Source: Asterias amurensis (taxonomy: Eukaryota > Echinodermata > Asteroidea > Forcipulatida > Asteriidae). Taken from it: a stretch of DNA of 64,000 nucleotides. The translations under genes were made by a program, and so were the position numbers. Position 1 is the stretch's first letter. Each line of letters starts with the position of its first letter. The stretch lies in assembly GCF_032118995.1 (NCBI RefSeq), contig NC_092661.1, positions 1,304,501-1,368,500 of the forward strand, in the 5' to 3' direction. Below the pieces are notes generated by a model. The model was not told where the DNA came from. It ran no database searches and saw only the letters and a list, made by a program, of their open reading frames with translations. Positions 1 through 11,900 of the stretch are shown here, piece after piece.

Positions 1-159
1 GTTTTCGTTCAAGAAATGTGAAATAAGGACTGATATTTTGATTAGTAGTCAACAAAAATCGTTCCTTCATGCAAAGAAAAACACAAATTCGAAAGGCGTT
101 TCCGACCCAAAAAAACTCAGTTTCGGCAAAAGCCGATGACTCACGAACCATTCATACTT

Positions 160-330
160 TTCGTGTGACGTCACACCACACACAGACAGTGGTGATACCT
201 GATGACGCGATTTTTACCACCAACCCCATCATTTGCAGTTTCCTTGTATATATAGACGGTAGAACGCAAGTGCACACTCAATCACTCTTAGGTCTGACGC
301 AACTTTCTTATTTTTATAATACAAATTAAA
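160..330 (+). promoter_or_regulatory. Promoter-like block (CRE and TATA)
   Basis: TGACGTCA at 166-173 is followed by a TATATATA-type box near 245-254. Nothing that looks like a gene follows for more than 2 kb. It could be the end of an old LTR or a promoter of an unseen transcript. Confidence 0.25.
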
Positions 331-938
331 GTTTGCGTCCGAGTTTTGCGGCGGCAGGCCACTTTTGGTCTTTAAAACAAAAAGACAAAATACACACTCC
401 TATTCCAACTGACTTGTTGTGTTTAATAATAGTTAACAATCAATTGACATTTTATACATTTTAACATAATATATTCAGCAATTCTCGAATTAATATATTT
501 TCAGTTATTATTATTGTTATTGTACACAGTTTTACATTGCCCAAAGTTTGATAATATAGAGCTGCTATTCATCTTCACGCTTTGTTTTATTGTTAGTTAT
601 GACATAATAATAATCCACAGATAGTCAGAATTATTATTTGTAGTAAATGATATACAACTTTATAAAGGTATTAATCAAGATTATTAAACAAGTCCCACCA
701 CAACACCTTAAAAACACCACCGTAGAATGAAATGGAAATACATCAAAAAGGCAAGGGGTTTAGGCCGTTTATAAGAGCGTGATGAAACAAACATACCCCA
801 TTTAACTCATCATTTCATACTTTATAAACATTTGTTATTAAGACAATTGCTCAAAAATAATGTCCTTGTTTTTGTATCAATTTAACCCATGGGAATATAC
901 TTATCTAGATGGAAATTTACTAAAGGTGTCCAGTGTCT

Positions 939-1274
939 TTAAAGGCCGTGGACAGTATTGATAATTACTCAAAACAATTATTAGCATAAAACATTTCTTG
1001 GTAAAAAGTACTGACGTAGTTTACGAGAAAGAAGTAATTTTCCAAGAATTTGATTTCGGGACATCAGATTTGGAATTTGAGGTCTCGAAATCAAGCATCT
1101 GAAAGCACACGACTTCGTGTAACAAGGGTGTTTTTTCTTTCATTATTATCTCGCAACTTCGACAACCAATTAAGCTCAAATTTTTTACAGGTTTGTTATT
1201 TTATGCATATTTTGAGATCCACCAACTGTGAAGGCTTGTCTTTGACAATTGCTAAAGGTGTCCAGTGTCTTTAA
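939..1274. mobile_element. TTAA-type palindromic MITE, copy 1
   Basis: Begins TTAAAGGCCGTGGACA and ends TGTCCAGTGTCTTTAA, so the ends are inverted repeats bounded by TTAA. The centre has the family's inverted pair of GATTTCG and CGAAATC blocks. It has no coding capacity. TTAA boundaries fit piggyBac-like or Kolobok-like mobilisation (inference). Confidence 0.75.
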
Positions 1275-1302
1275 GGAATAAAATAAGTGGCCCAATGACC
1301 AG

Positions 1303-1470
1303 CCGTCGTTTTCACCAAACTCTTCCTAACTTAGGAATCATCTTAGGACTCAGGACGGGTTCAGTTCCGTATCCAAATACGTAGGCCGCATTGAACCCAT
1401 CCTGAGTTAGGACGGGTTACTCGTCCTAACTCGAGATAGGATTGATCCTAGCGTTTGGTGAAATCGGCCG
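1303..1470. mobile_element. C(A/T)G-flanked foldback MITE, copy 1
   Basis: A 168-bp self-complementary element rich in CCTAACTTAGGA-like and AGGACGGGT-like blocks, with 13-bp ends of the CCGTCGATTTCAC type. It is flanked by CAG on the left and CTG on the right. Five further copies lie in this window. Confidence 0.7.
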
Positions 1471-2301
1471 CTGGAGTAATAATGTTTGAAGCGCAAGGGT
1501 ATTTCTGTGGAACTGCGCTATAAACAAACAAAAATTATGATTCTGTAGTTTGTAGGAAACCATGCTGCTGAAAAAGCTGATGCATTGTTTATTGCACTGT
1601 GTTTTAACTCAACCAAAGAAGAGAGGTTTTGGTCAATCGGGAAAAAGTGATAACATTTAACATCACTGTTATGACAATATTCATGACAGGGTTGGAATGG
1701 TAGAACAAAAAACAGCTAAAATATTATATTATGAATCATCAAGACACTTTTATAAATTAATTTATTACATAACAGAATTGTTAAACCTTTAGCGGCCACA
1801 TGCGGCTTGTACCGAAAATGGCTGGCAGTTGCGGCCAGCAAACAGCTGCACGATTTGGCCTACTTCACACTAAACCTTAAAGGTCAAAGTGAAGGTCAAA
1901 AATTTAGATTTTTTATATGTTTCCCATGTACCGTCAACATTCTTAAAACAGAACCATTGTAATTAATTTGTGAAATTTTTCAAGATAATTTCATAAGAAA
2001 ATGTTGCCAAAATTCAACAATATTATACAAATAATGGATGACTGCAGTGTACTGCACTGGTTTTGTTTTTGTTTTTAACGTGTATACATTAATTTATCCA
2101 CGTTGTCTTCACTCCTTGACAAATATATTTTTTCTAAAATTGTTTAGAATTTTACTGTGCTGGTCTGGAGCTTTAATTAATTTTATACATTGCTTTTGTT
2201 TCTTCCTTTTTTTTAAAGAGTGGACAATAAATAAATTTATAGATACATATTGCCGCAGAACACAGCTTCGCGTAAAACTTTCATCCCCAATTTAAAATTG
2301 C

Positions 2302-2307
2302 TTTATT
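2302..2307 (-). terminator. Probable DOP1 polyadenylation signal
   Basis: AATAAA on the minus strand about 600 nt after the DOP1 stop. It is the first canonical signal I noticed downstream. It implies a 3'UTR of roughly 600 nt (about 2285-2903). Position only; the cleavage site is not shown. Confidence 0.5.
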
Positions 2308-2903
2308 GTGCATTTAGGAAGGAGGTATTTTGTTTGGGTTTTCTCTTTGGTAATTTCTTCTGAATCATCTGCATTACAAACAAGTTGCATTGAAATGCTT
2401 CAAACATAAAGGAATTACATGGAGTCTTTTGATGTGCAAAAGAGCAAGTCTTGTGCATATTCAATCCTTTTTTGGACTACTTTGGTCACGGCTACATTGC
2501 TTAAAGCATAAACAAACTTGTGGACCTTAACAAGTCCCAATGTTTGAACATGCGAGAGACCATTACAAGTTTCACAACGAAAACCTCGGAAACTATACAT
2601 CCGTTATGAAAGTGGGAAAGTGTTTACATTGATTTCCTTGGACCATTATAAAAGATGAGCAGTTAATCTGCCTGGGGCAGTCAGCAGCCCTACTGTTTGG
2701 AAAAGGAATTACTTGAAGATAACCGGTGTTAGTTGTCGGACGAAAAGGATGTTGTAAATCAACCCTATTTCTTTCATCAAGATTCCCCGTAATACTTCCA
2801 CAGTCTGTGGTTATAGACGGCAATAACCTGTTACCTGACCTACAACCTGTACTGAGAACCTCTTAATAAACTCCACTGATGACGAATCCACATGACCTTT
2901 GAC

Positions 2904-5900
2904 CTATGACCCAACCAAGGGCACAAGGAAATCCCTCTCCATATGTCTCTCAATAAACTCCACCGAAGTCAGGTTGTCAAGATCGACCGAATCATCTGTC
3001 TTGCTCATTGTCCGTCCAGGCTTGCTGGCCAGGTCGCTGTCCAATAGAATCAGATCCTGAGTGCGGTTTTCCGAGTTCATCTCTACATCCGGGCAGACTA
3101 CGTTCAAGAACGGCAGGAGTTCCTCAATGGATTTGATGTTGTACATGGTGAGTAGCGGTCTCCCGGGAACAGGCTGGATAGCAGGGGGCTCCTCACCATT
3201 CTCCTAGGGATCAAAACACACATCAAATAATCAGCTTTTAAACGCAGAAATCAGTTTTTAGAACTCTGAAGGTTGATGATAATAAAAAATAATAACGACT
3301 TGTAATGCGCACATATCCACCCAGCTGGGTGTTCATGCGCAGTAAACCAGAACAAACAAAATCAATAAATAAATAAATAATCGATACCCAGTTTCAAAAA
3401 AAGTAAACTACATGTAGCAACAGGGTAAAAAACCTTGTCCCAGATGGTACTTATCAACTTGTTGTCCTGGACTAATTTTGAAGCTGCAGCAGAATTGGTG
3501 ACTACAGCTAGGTGTATTGCTAAGGTTCCTCAACGCATGATAGCAACCAAATCTAGCAGTAGCCGCCAACTCAGACATGGCCATACTGAAGTACTTTCCT
3601 CCAGGACAACATCACTTGGACAATGGCTTGACTCACCTGTTTTAGTCTTGTTCTGAGGATTTTAGCAGCTCTGGAGACATGAGGCACGAACTGCATCGGG
3701 GAATCCAGCTTCTTACAGTCTCCAACAAACGCCCACTTATACCTGAAAGAAACAAGTTTACAAATTTACTTGTAGCCTTCGAGAAAGACTCAGCTAGGGT
3801 GGAAAAGTCATACCAATAGCTTTCTTTTTATATCAAACATTATTATTAATATTATTGTTATTATTTATTCGGCATAAAAACACAAACAGAATACAAACAT
3901 GAACAAAACAAAAGCCAGGGACATACGTTTACCAAAATACTGTAGCCCGAAGGCCTTCAATTCCAACATCCCTGGCCATAGATTAAAAATCTATGTAGGT
4001 CCTTTTGGTTGATAAGCAGGTCCTCTTAGTTGATAAGCAGGTCCTCTTAGTTGATAAGCAGGTCCTCTTAGTTGATAAGCAGGTCCTCTTAGTTGATAAG
4101 CAGTTTGCAACAGCTTATTCTATTTTCTTATTCTTAAACTACTTACACTTGAAATTGAGGCAGTTCCTCCGATGGTAAACACATAGCTAGATCGAGGAGT
4201 TTACAAGCGGCTAGGTACAGCCCAAGCCACGGTTTGGCGACGTTACTCAACGTCTGTGGAATGTTACCGTTACCGCCCAGGAAGAAACTTCCAAAGTCAG
4301 TGCTTGCTACTCGTTTCATCATGGACTTCTTGGTGTTGTCTGCCGTCGTGTTGCATAACTGCTCCTCCATGTGAAGAAACACTTGCACCTAACAGAAAGC
4401 AGAGTGTATGAATTGAAAATAAAACCAACACTTTCTTAAAGGGATTTGGGTACTTTTTGTACGACACAAAACGCAATGTCCACAGATTGATGATGGAAGA
4501 AAATGATGGTAGAAATAAAATATCACTTGCTGACTTGAGAAATGAGTAAAACAATGTCGTGAACATTCTTTGCGTCTCAGTGAGACGGAAATTATTTTCA
4601 GCATGTACAACGTATTTATGAGACTCTCCTGAAAAAAAATGCTCTGTTTTTCCTCAAAATCTTGAGGACTAATGAAGCTGAAAGTTCTACAGGTAAATTA
4701 TATTACATACATCTTCATTCACAGTGAGAAGGGATTCATGTCTAGTCAAAAACTATATAAGGTACCAAAACCCTTTAACACTAATCAAGGGATTAACAAA
4801 CCAAGAACCAAGAACCGCTCAGCCACAACAGGCCACAAATTTATGAAGTAAACCCAGCTAAAGCCACCTACCAGTTCTGAAATAACAGTGGGCCAAAGTC
4901 CGGTCAGATGATGGGGCGAGATACGCAGCAGCAGCACCCTGAAGCAGACAAACACCTGTTCATGTACGGCCGGTCCCTGACTCTGCCTCAGATTCTCAGC
5001 GAGGCGTTCTTGTATGTCCGGCAGGAAGCGTACATACTGGTCCGTCTGACTGCAGAAGATGGTGAAGCTGAGACGTTTGAGAAGCTGGGCTCGTTGGTCG
5101 ATCTCGGCTTCTTTGCTGGTGAACAGGTTGAGGGAGGTAGTCTGGAAGGCTGCTACACGAGCTACAACCAATAATAATAACGATAAAAATAATAGTGGCT
5201 TCTTATATCACTCAGTGACACTCAAGGCGCTACAAGTGTTGTGGAAGTGTCGTGGCCGAGCGGTTAAGAGCACTGAATTAAAACTCTGGTGTTTCTGATC
5301 AGCAGAGTGTGGTTTTGAATCCCCAGCCGTGACACTTGTGTCGTTAAGCAAGACACTTAACCATAGCTTCATCCTTCGGATAAAGACGTAAAGCCGTTGG
5401 TCCCATGTGTTGTGTATTGCATGTAAAAGAACCCGGTGCACTTTACGAAAAGAGAAGGGGTTCGCCCCGGTGTTCCTGGCTGTGGCTGCTGTATGGGCCG
5501 TAGCACCTTGTAAACCCTTTAAAGGTGCTAAATAATTGGGTCTCAAAATTCGTCACTGCAATTTCCTATCGTTATGAAAGTTTGTATATACTTAGCGCCT
5601 TGAGTACCTTGTTTGGTAGATACATACGCTATATACAGTGCAAGACTTCAATTACAATATACAGTACTTCCCTGCAAGGTGTGTGGGACTACGTTTGAAT
5701 TATGAGACCTACTCCTGTTCATAGAGTTATATATAAGAACTAGAGGGCGCACGAGTGATGCTTCCTGCACAAACACCACGGGACCGCAAGATGACAAGCG
5801 CGTCATTCTGCACGCGCGTTGAATATGAAATACACGTTTGAGGTTTTTTTTATTAAACGCTCACGCGATACTGTTCAACTTACAAAATGGCCGCACAAAC

Positions 5901-8900
5901 ACACGCTGTGAGATAGCTGTTTTGTCAACTTAGAAAATGGCCGCCTGCTCGCATACCGGGGCGCGTATATAGGCCAGTGCGCGCTCTAGTTCTTATATAA
6001 GTCTATGCTCCTGTTACATACATGTAGCGCTATGTAATAATTTACACGGTGCTGTGGTGTAATATGCAGCCGGTCAGACCAGGAACACCATGGAGAACCC
6101 CTTGTCTTTTTGATAGGTGCACTGGGTTATTTTATGTTCATTACAGAACACACAAGCCCTTAGGCTTTGCGTCACAACTAGGACTCGAACCCACACTATT
6201 CTGAACAGAAACACCAGAGCTTGAGTCCGGTGCTCTTAACCGCTCGGCCACGACACGCCACGTAGTAGACAGGCTTAGTTGTGAATCTGATTCTTACCCA
6301 TGAGGTCCCTGTATGTCGTCTTATCGTGAGTCATCAGGTTATCAATTACAGGAAGCCAACTGAAATATCAAAAACATAATGATTGTTCAGTAAGTTTTAA
6401 ATAACTTATTGTACTGGGTTTGTTTAACTCCAGGGTTCTTGATGTTATTATTATTATTGTCATTCAATAGTGTGTGCAATGGTGTTTGCAATAAATGGAA
6501 CCTGGTTAAACAAAAAACAATAATAATAATAAATAATAATAATTAAAATAATAATAATAATAATTATGATCTATTCAATTAAATATAACATTTAATCCCA
6601 TAAAAATTATTGGTGAAAAAAGGAGAATAATAAACAAATAAAGTACAATAATTTAAGTCACTGACAGCCAAGAAAAATAATTAATGAAAACAAAAATTTA
6701 ATAATGAAATGAAAATAATAAAGAGTATTGGATACAAAGCAAACCAATATGGGCATTTATAAAAGCCAAAAGGGCTTGTTTTAAATAGGCCTATGAAAAA
6801 TAAAAAAAATAAAAAATTACAGCAAAACAAAGCATCAAACAAACAAGTATTTTAATTGTTAAAACAATTTAACTCAAAGAGGCGTCAATGAATGAAAACA
6901 TACAAGTTAAAACATTATTAAAAGCTAAACAAATGCTGAAAAGATAACGAACATTTACACATTTCAAACCAGGCAAAAAACATTTTAAAAGTACATCAGG
7001 TAAAATTCACATAAAAATATAACACATTACAATACAATTCAAAACAATACAATACAATGGGTTTTTATATAGCGCCATTTCATTAAAGGAACACGTTGCC
7101 TTGGATCGGTCGAGTTGGTCTTTGAAAAGCGTTTGTTATAATATGCATATTGGTAGAAAGATGCTGTAAAAGTAGAATACAATGATCCACACAAACATGC
7201 CTCGAAATTGCACGGTTTTCCTTTTACCTCGTCGACTAACACGGTCGGCCATTTATGGGAGTCAAATTTTTGACTCCCATAAATGGCCGACCGTGTTAGT
7301 TCGCACAGTAAAAGGAAAACCACGTAATTTCGAGGCAAACTTGTGTGGATCATTGTATTCTACTTTGAAATTATCTTTCCAACCATATGCATTTTATGAC
7401 AAACGGTTACAAACGCTTTTTTATAGACCAACTCGTCCGATCCAAGGCAACGTGTTCCTTTAAGACCACAGCGCTTTAGACAAACAATAGCAATGCAAAT
7501 AACACAACAAATTAACAATAAAGCAATAAACAGAGACTAAAAAAACGCATGAATCAATACACACAAACAACTTAAAAAGATTGAGTTTTTTCTTGCTTAA
7601 AAACATTTAACCCTAGATGTCCAAACAAACTTTGTACTCACTTGTGTATACAGACAGTGTCCACTTGAAAGAAGGCTGGGTCCAGTAGGAGATCAAAAGC
7701 GTCTTTCTTCCATGCTCTACGTGTATACTGGTAACCACTTAGACTTGATAGTAACGCCGTGCAAGCTCGGAAACTTGGCATGTTGGGAGAACTGAAAAAA
7801 AAAAAAGAGTAATTTTCAAATTGATGTTTTTGATTGTGGTGAACATACACAAGATTCCAGTCAACAGGTTTTGCGCCTGTATGCTTAGTTTTTGAAAGGG
7901 CAAGGGCACCAAGGCATTCGCTCCTTGGTAAAGGGCACCCTGTGAGGAAAGTGTAAATTTCTACTGGAGCATTTCAAGGGCACCAAGGCAATGAACAAGG
8001 GGCACGGAGGAAAGTGCCTTTGTTGCCTCCGTAAAGTATCAGACCTGAGTTTGTTGTATGAGTTTTTTGTTTTTTTTGTGTCGTGGCCGAGCTGTCTGGT
8101 TCACCAGACCCACGTTCTGGTGTGATCAACAGGGGTGAGGTTCAAATCCAGGTCATGACACTTGTGCCCTTGAGCACATGGTTAAAATAAAATAATTAAA
8201 GTTAGAAATTGAAGGCCTCACCTGTGGTTCTTGAGGTATGGTGTGACGTTATGCATTATGGATGTTAGTAACGGTAGAACCTTCTCTTTCTCGTCGCTTC
8301 CATATACCATGTCTAGCATGGTGGACAACAACTGCATCAACAAACAAGATATTATGATTCTGTTTTACTCATCTGTTATTGAAAGTGCTATTACTCATGA
8401 TTGTGTGGTTTGGTGCAATGGAGCAAGAAAACAAGATACTGGTAAAATGAAACGGGTTGTGAAACAAGCATCAAAAATCCTAGGGATAGACATCGATCTT
8501 GATGAAACTTGCAAAGATAAGGTTCAATCTAAAGCAGAGGCAGTTGTATGTAACACCAACCATCCATTAAACAAATTCTTCATCAAACTTAGAAGTGGTA
8601 GGAGATGGCAGTCACTTAGGTGCAAAACAAACAGGTACCTCAACTCCTTCATCCCATACTCCGTCCGTCTCCTCAACCGTGTTTAACTACTTTGTTACTT
8701 TCTGCTTAGATGTAGTTTTCAGTATAATTAAATTGTGGTTTATTAGTAATGTAGTTTTCTGATTAATTAATATTTCCAGTAGTTTATATATGATTGTGTG
8801 TTTTTTATTTTTCTTTCTGTATTGCATGTATTCAAACAGAGTTTCCTACATGGTGGGACAAATAAAAATTGAATTGAATTGAATTGAATATATCAAGATA

Positions 8901-11900
8901 ACAGTTTCATGTGGTCTCATGTGCTGTGTAAAACACTTATCGCTAAGAGGTTTTTTCATTTTATTTTATGAAAGTCGTCAGACGCACAAGGCCTGAAGGC
9001 CACTTCAAGGTGTGGGCTACAATTATTTTATTCCAGAGGCCGTTGCCCCCTACTCCTGGGGCTGAAACAGGGTTACCCCCTTTAATCAGAAGCCTGGCTG
9101 GTAGAGCAGAAAACACTACCTCCCCAACTTTACGTAGCAAGTGTCACGACCGGGACTCGAACCCACACTCTACTGATCAAACACCAGAGCTTGAATACGG
9201 TGCTCTTAACCTGCTCTTTCAACCGCTCGGCCATGACACGCCACAGTAATGTTTGTTGCAGTATTTGCTGATGAATGCGCTGCAGCACCATGGTAATCCT
9301 AACAAGCTATTACATGGGTCTCAAAGTAAAAAAATATATAAAAAAGAATAGGCACTTTAAATAACCTGTAGATAAAACATTTACAGGCACGTTTGCTTCG
9401 ATTGTTTTCGAAAGGGCAATGGCACAAAGACATTTTCTCCTTGGTAAACATGGTAAAAAGGCACCCAATAATGAAATTGTAAATTTCTACATGAGCATTT
9501 AAAGTGAACCAATGCAATGACCAGGGGGCAAGGAGGCGTTAAAGCCCTTTCACAACTATAGAAAACAACCCTGTTGAGCACCAACCTCTGCAAGTAAGTT
9601 CAAGGCTTGCACACTGTACTGTGAGTAGTTCTTAGCGCTGTTAGTTGGTGTCCCTGTCGGTGTGTTTGGATCATTGCTAGTCATGCTTGAATTCATCTCA
9701 GCTGGTGACTCTGGTCCCGCTGATTCTGATCCTACAAGAATACAAACAAAATCAGTAAGTTTCTTCTTTCGTCTAATTCTTCTGTTTGTGTATAAATTTA
9801 TATAAATATTACAGCAATCTCCTAGTTAAGCCTGGCTCATACTTCCTACGAATGCTTTGTGCAAAGCGGATTTGACGTCACGACTGTGTAACGCAATCAA
9901 TACATACCAGTACTCAGTGTAAAAACTATTTAGCATGCGCGCATACGCACAACCATTGAGCGCCAATGCAATTTTGACCCATCAAGAACGGAGCCCGGTA
10001 ACGTGTCAGAAATTTGCGGAATTTGTTTAATTTTTTTTACATTTGTAAAGATTTTCAGCTTTTTAACAAAAGCACATTTATGAATGGGAATAAAAGAGTA
10101 GTGACTTGTTCTTAAGCGGTCGTTTAAAACCTTGCAGGGCCATGGTCAGGCGATAAAGGGCCTCGCCTTTGGCTCTGTCCTTTATCGCAAGACCACAACC
10201 CTGCCAGTTTTAAACAGTCGCTTGAGACCTCGTTGCTTACTCTTTTATTCCCTTTAACAGACGCTTTACACCCATTGTTGCAACCTACCATCAGACTCTG
10301 TAGCTGACTGCTCTTGTGTGTTGATCTTAACTGAGACGTTCCTTCGTAGCCATGTTGACTGTTCCAGAGATGAGCCCGCGATGGTGTTGCAAGCCTCTAC
10401 CAGACGCTGGCTGACTTCCTGGAGCTCTTTCTGGTCCTTTCGATCCTCAAATACGGGAATCTTGTGCACGATCTCGTTCAGGATACTGCAACAGCAAGTT
10501 TAGATGACGCATTTTAACAAAAGAGCAAGTTACTTCTTGTCTTCATGCTTTTCCAAACAAATGCCTTTTATAGCCATAAGTGCCCACTCCGAAGGCAACA
10601 TGCCCCTTTAAAGGCAGTGGACACTATTGGTAATTACTCAAAATAATTATTAGTATAAAACCTTACTAGGTAACGAGTAATGGGGAGAGGTTAGTAGTAT
10701 AAAACATTGTGAGAAACGGCTCCTTCTGAAGTGGAGTAGTTTTCGAGAAAGAAGTATCTTTCCACGAATTTGATTTTGAGACCTCAAGTTTAGAATTGGA
10801 GGTCTCGAAATCAAGCATCTGAAAGCACACAACTTCAAGTGACAAGGGTGTTTTTTCTTTCATTATTATCTCGCAACTTCGACGACCGATTGAGCTCAAA
10901 TTTTCACAGGTTGGTTATTTTATGCATATGTTCAGATACACCAACTGTGAAGACTGGTCTTTGACAATTACAATAGTGTCCACTGTCTTTAATAAAGACA
11001 ATTACTACAAAACATTATCTTACGCCTTTTGCTGAGTTTTTTACACTAGCCCGACAAAGGTGTTGATAAGAAAATCTTCTTTCTTTATACAAAATACACA
11101 AATCTATTTTTTTCATATGAGTTAGCTTTGTACATATATTCATAAAGGAGCATAGACCCCCTGATAGTTTACAGTTTCCGGAAATGATAACAAAACTCCC
11201 CGGTTAAATCTGTCAATTATTTATGATAAACATCAACCTGGTGTACTTTTTTCCTACACGAGCGTGATCACCAATATGACAGCTTAAAACCATGTGTGCA
11301 ATCTGTGACTCAGAAGCACAGTATCTAAAAGGTCTGACTAAATAAGAGGGTCTGAATGGATGATGTGTCTCACCGTAGCAGTAAGAACTGTCCAGGTGGT
11401 GCCAGAGTCAGTTGAAGGCCTTCTTTCAGGAGAGACAGCAGTGATTGCCATGAGTCCCGTACTGACGTGCTGGACATACGACCAATGTAGCAGTATACAA
11501 ACTGCAGCATGCTCGTCTCTAGACCAGGTTGGTTCTGTAATAACAATGAAGGACATTTGTTAAAGGACTGCTGACGGTTATAAAAATACAACGATTCTTA
11601 TAAAAAACTCAAGCAATGTCAAGAGGATACCCTCAAGAGGTAACCTCATAAAAACTTCGAAAGAATGAAACATAACTTAAACAATTTATTGGTAAACAAA
11701 ATCATTTCTGATCGCACAAATTCAATTTTGAGGTCTTGAAATCAAATTCTTAGAAAAGTACTTCTTTTTCGAAAACTACATGTACGTGAATTCAGAGGGA
11801 GCCGTTTCTCACAATGTTTTATACCATCAACAGCTCTCCATTGGTTGTTACCAAGTAAGTTTTTATGCTAACAACTTTTTGTGAACAATTACCAATAGTG

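Larger units (their letters stand above)
1..2285. other. Intergenic stretch left of DOP1
   Basis: No coding region is supported. It holds a CRE/TATA-like block (about 160-330), a TTAA-type palindromic element (939-1274) and a C(A/T)G-flanked foldback element (1303-1470). The rest is AT-rich sequence in which I see nothing. Confidence 0.6.

Noticed and set aside
2415-2823. Extra C-terminal DOP1 exons or a small gene
   Set aside because: The frames lie after the DOP1 stop and before the likely polyadenylation signal; no match to the DOP1 C-terminus, which is already complete.
3998-4102. CRISPR array
   Set aside because: Units are head to tail with no spacers, in an animal intron; a minisatellite.
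5249-5320. tRNA-Ser or tRNA-Leu gene
   Set aside because: The head has A- and B-box sequence but is followed by a SINE body, recurs many times in both orientations, and does not fold as a clean cloverleaf by eye.
7039-7463. Two mirrored small proteins on opposite strands
   Set aside because: Their near identity is only the consequence of the palindromic MITE; no coding support.
8231-8686. 151-codon plus-strand frame as a host gene
   Set aside because: Its first third is the antisense of a conserved DOP1 exon and the rest is a LINE ORF2 tail; the fusion is accidental.
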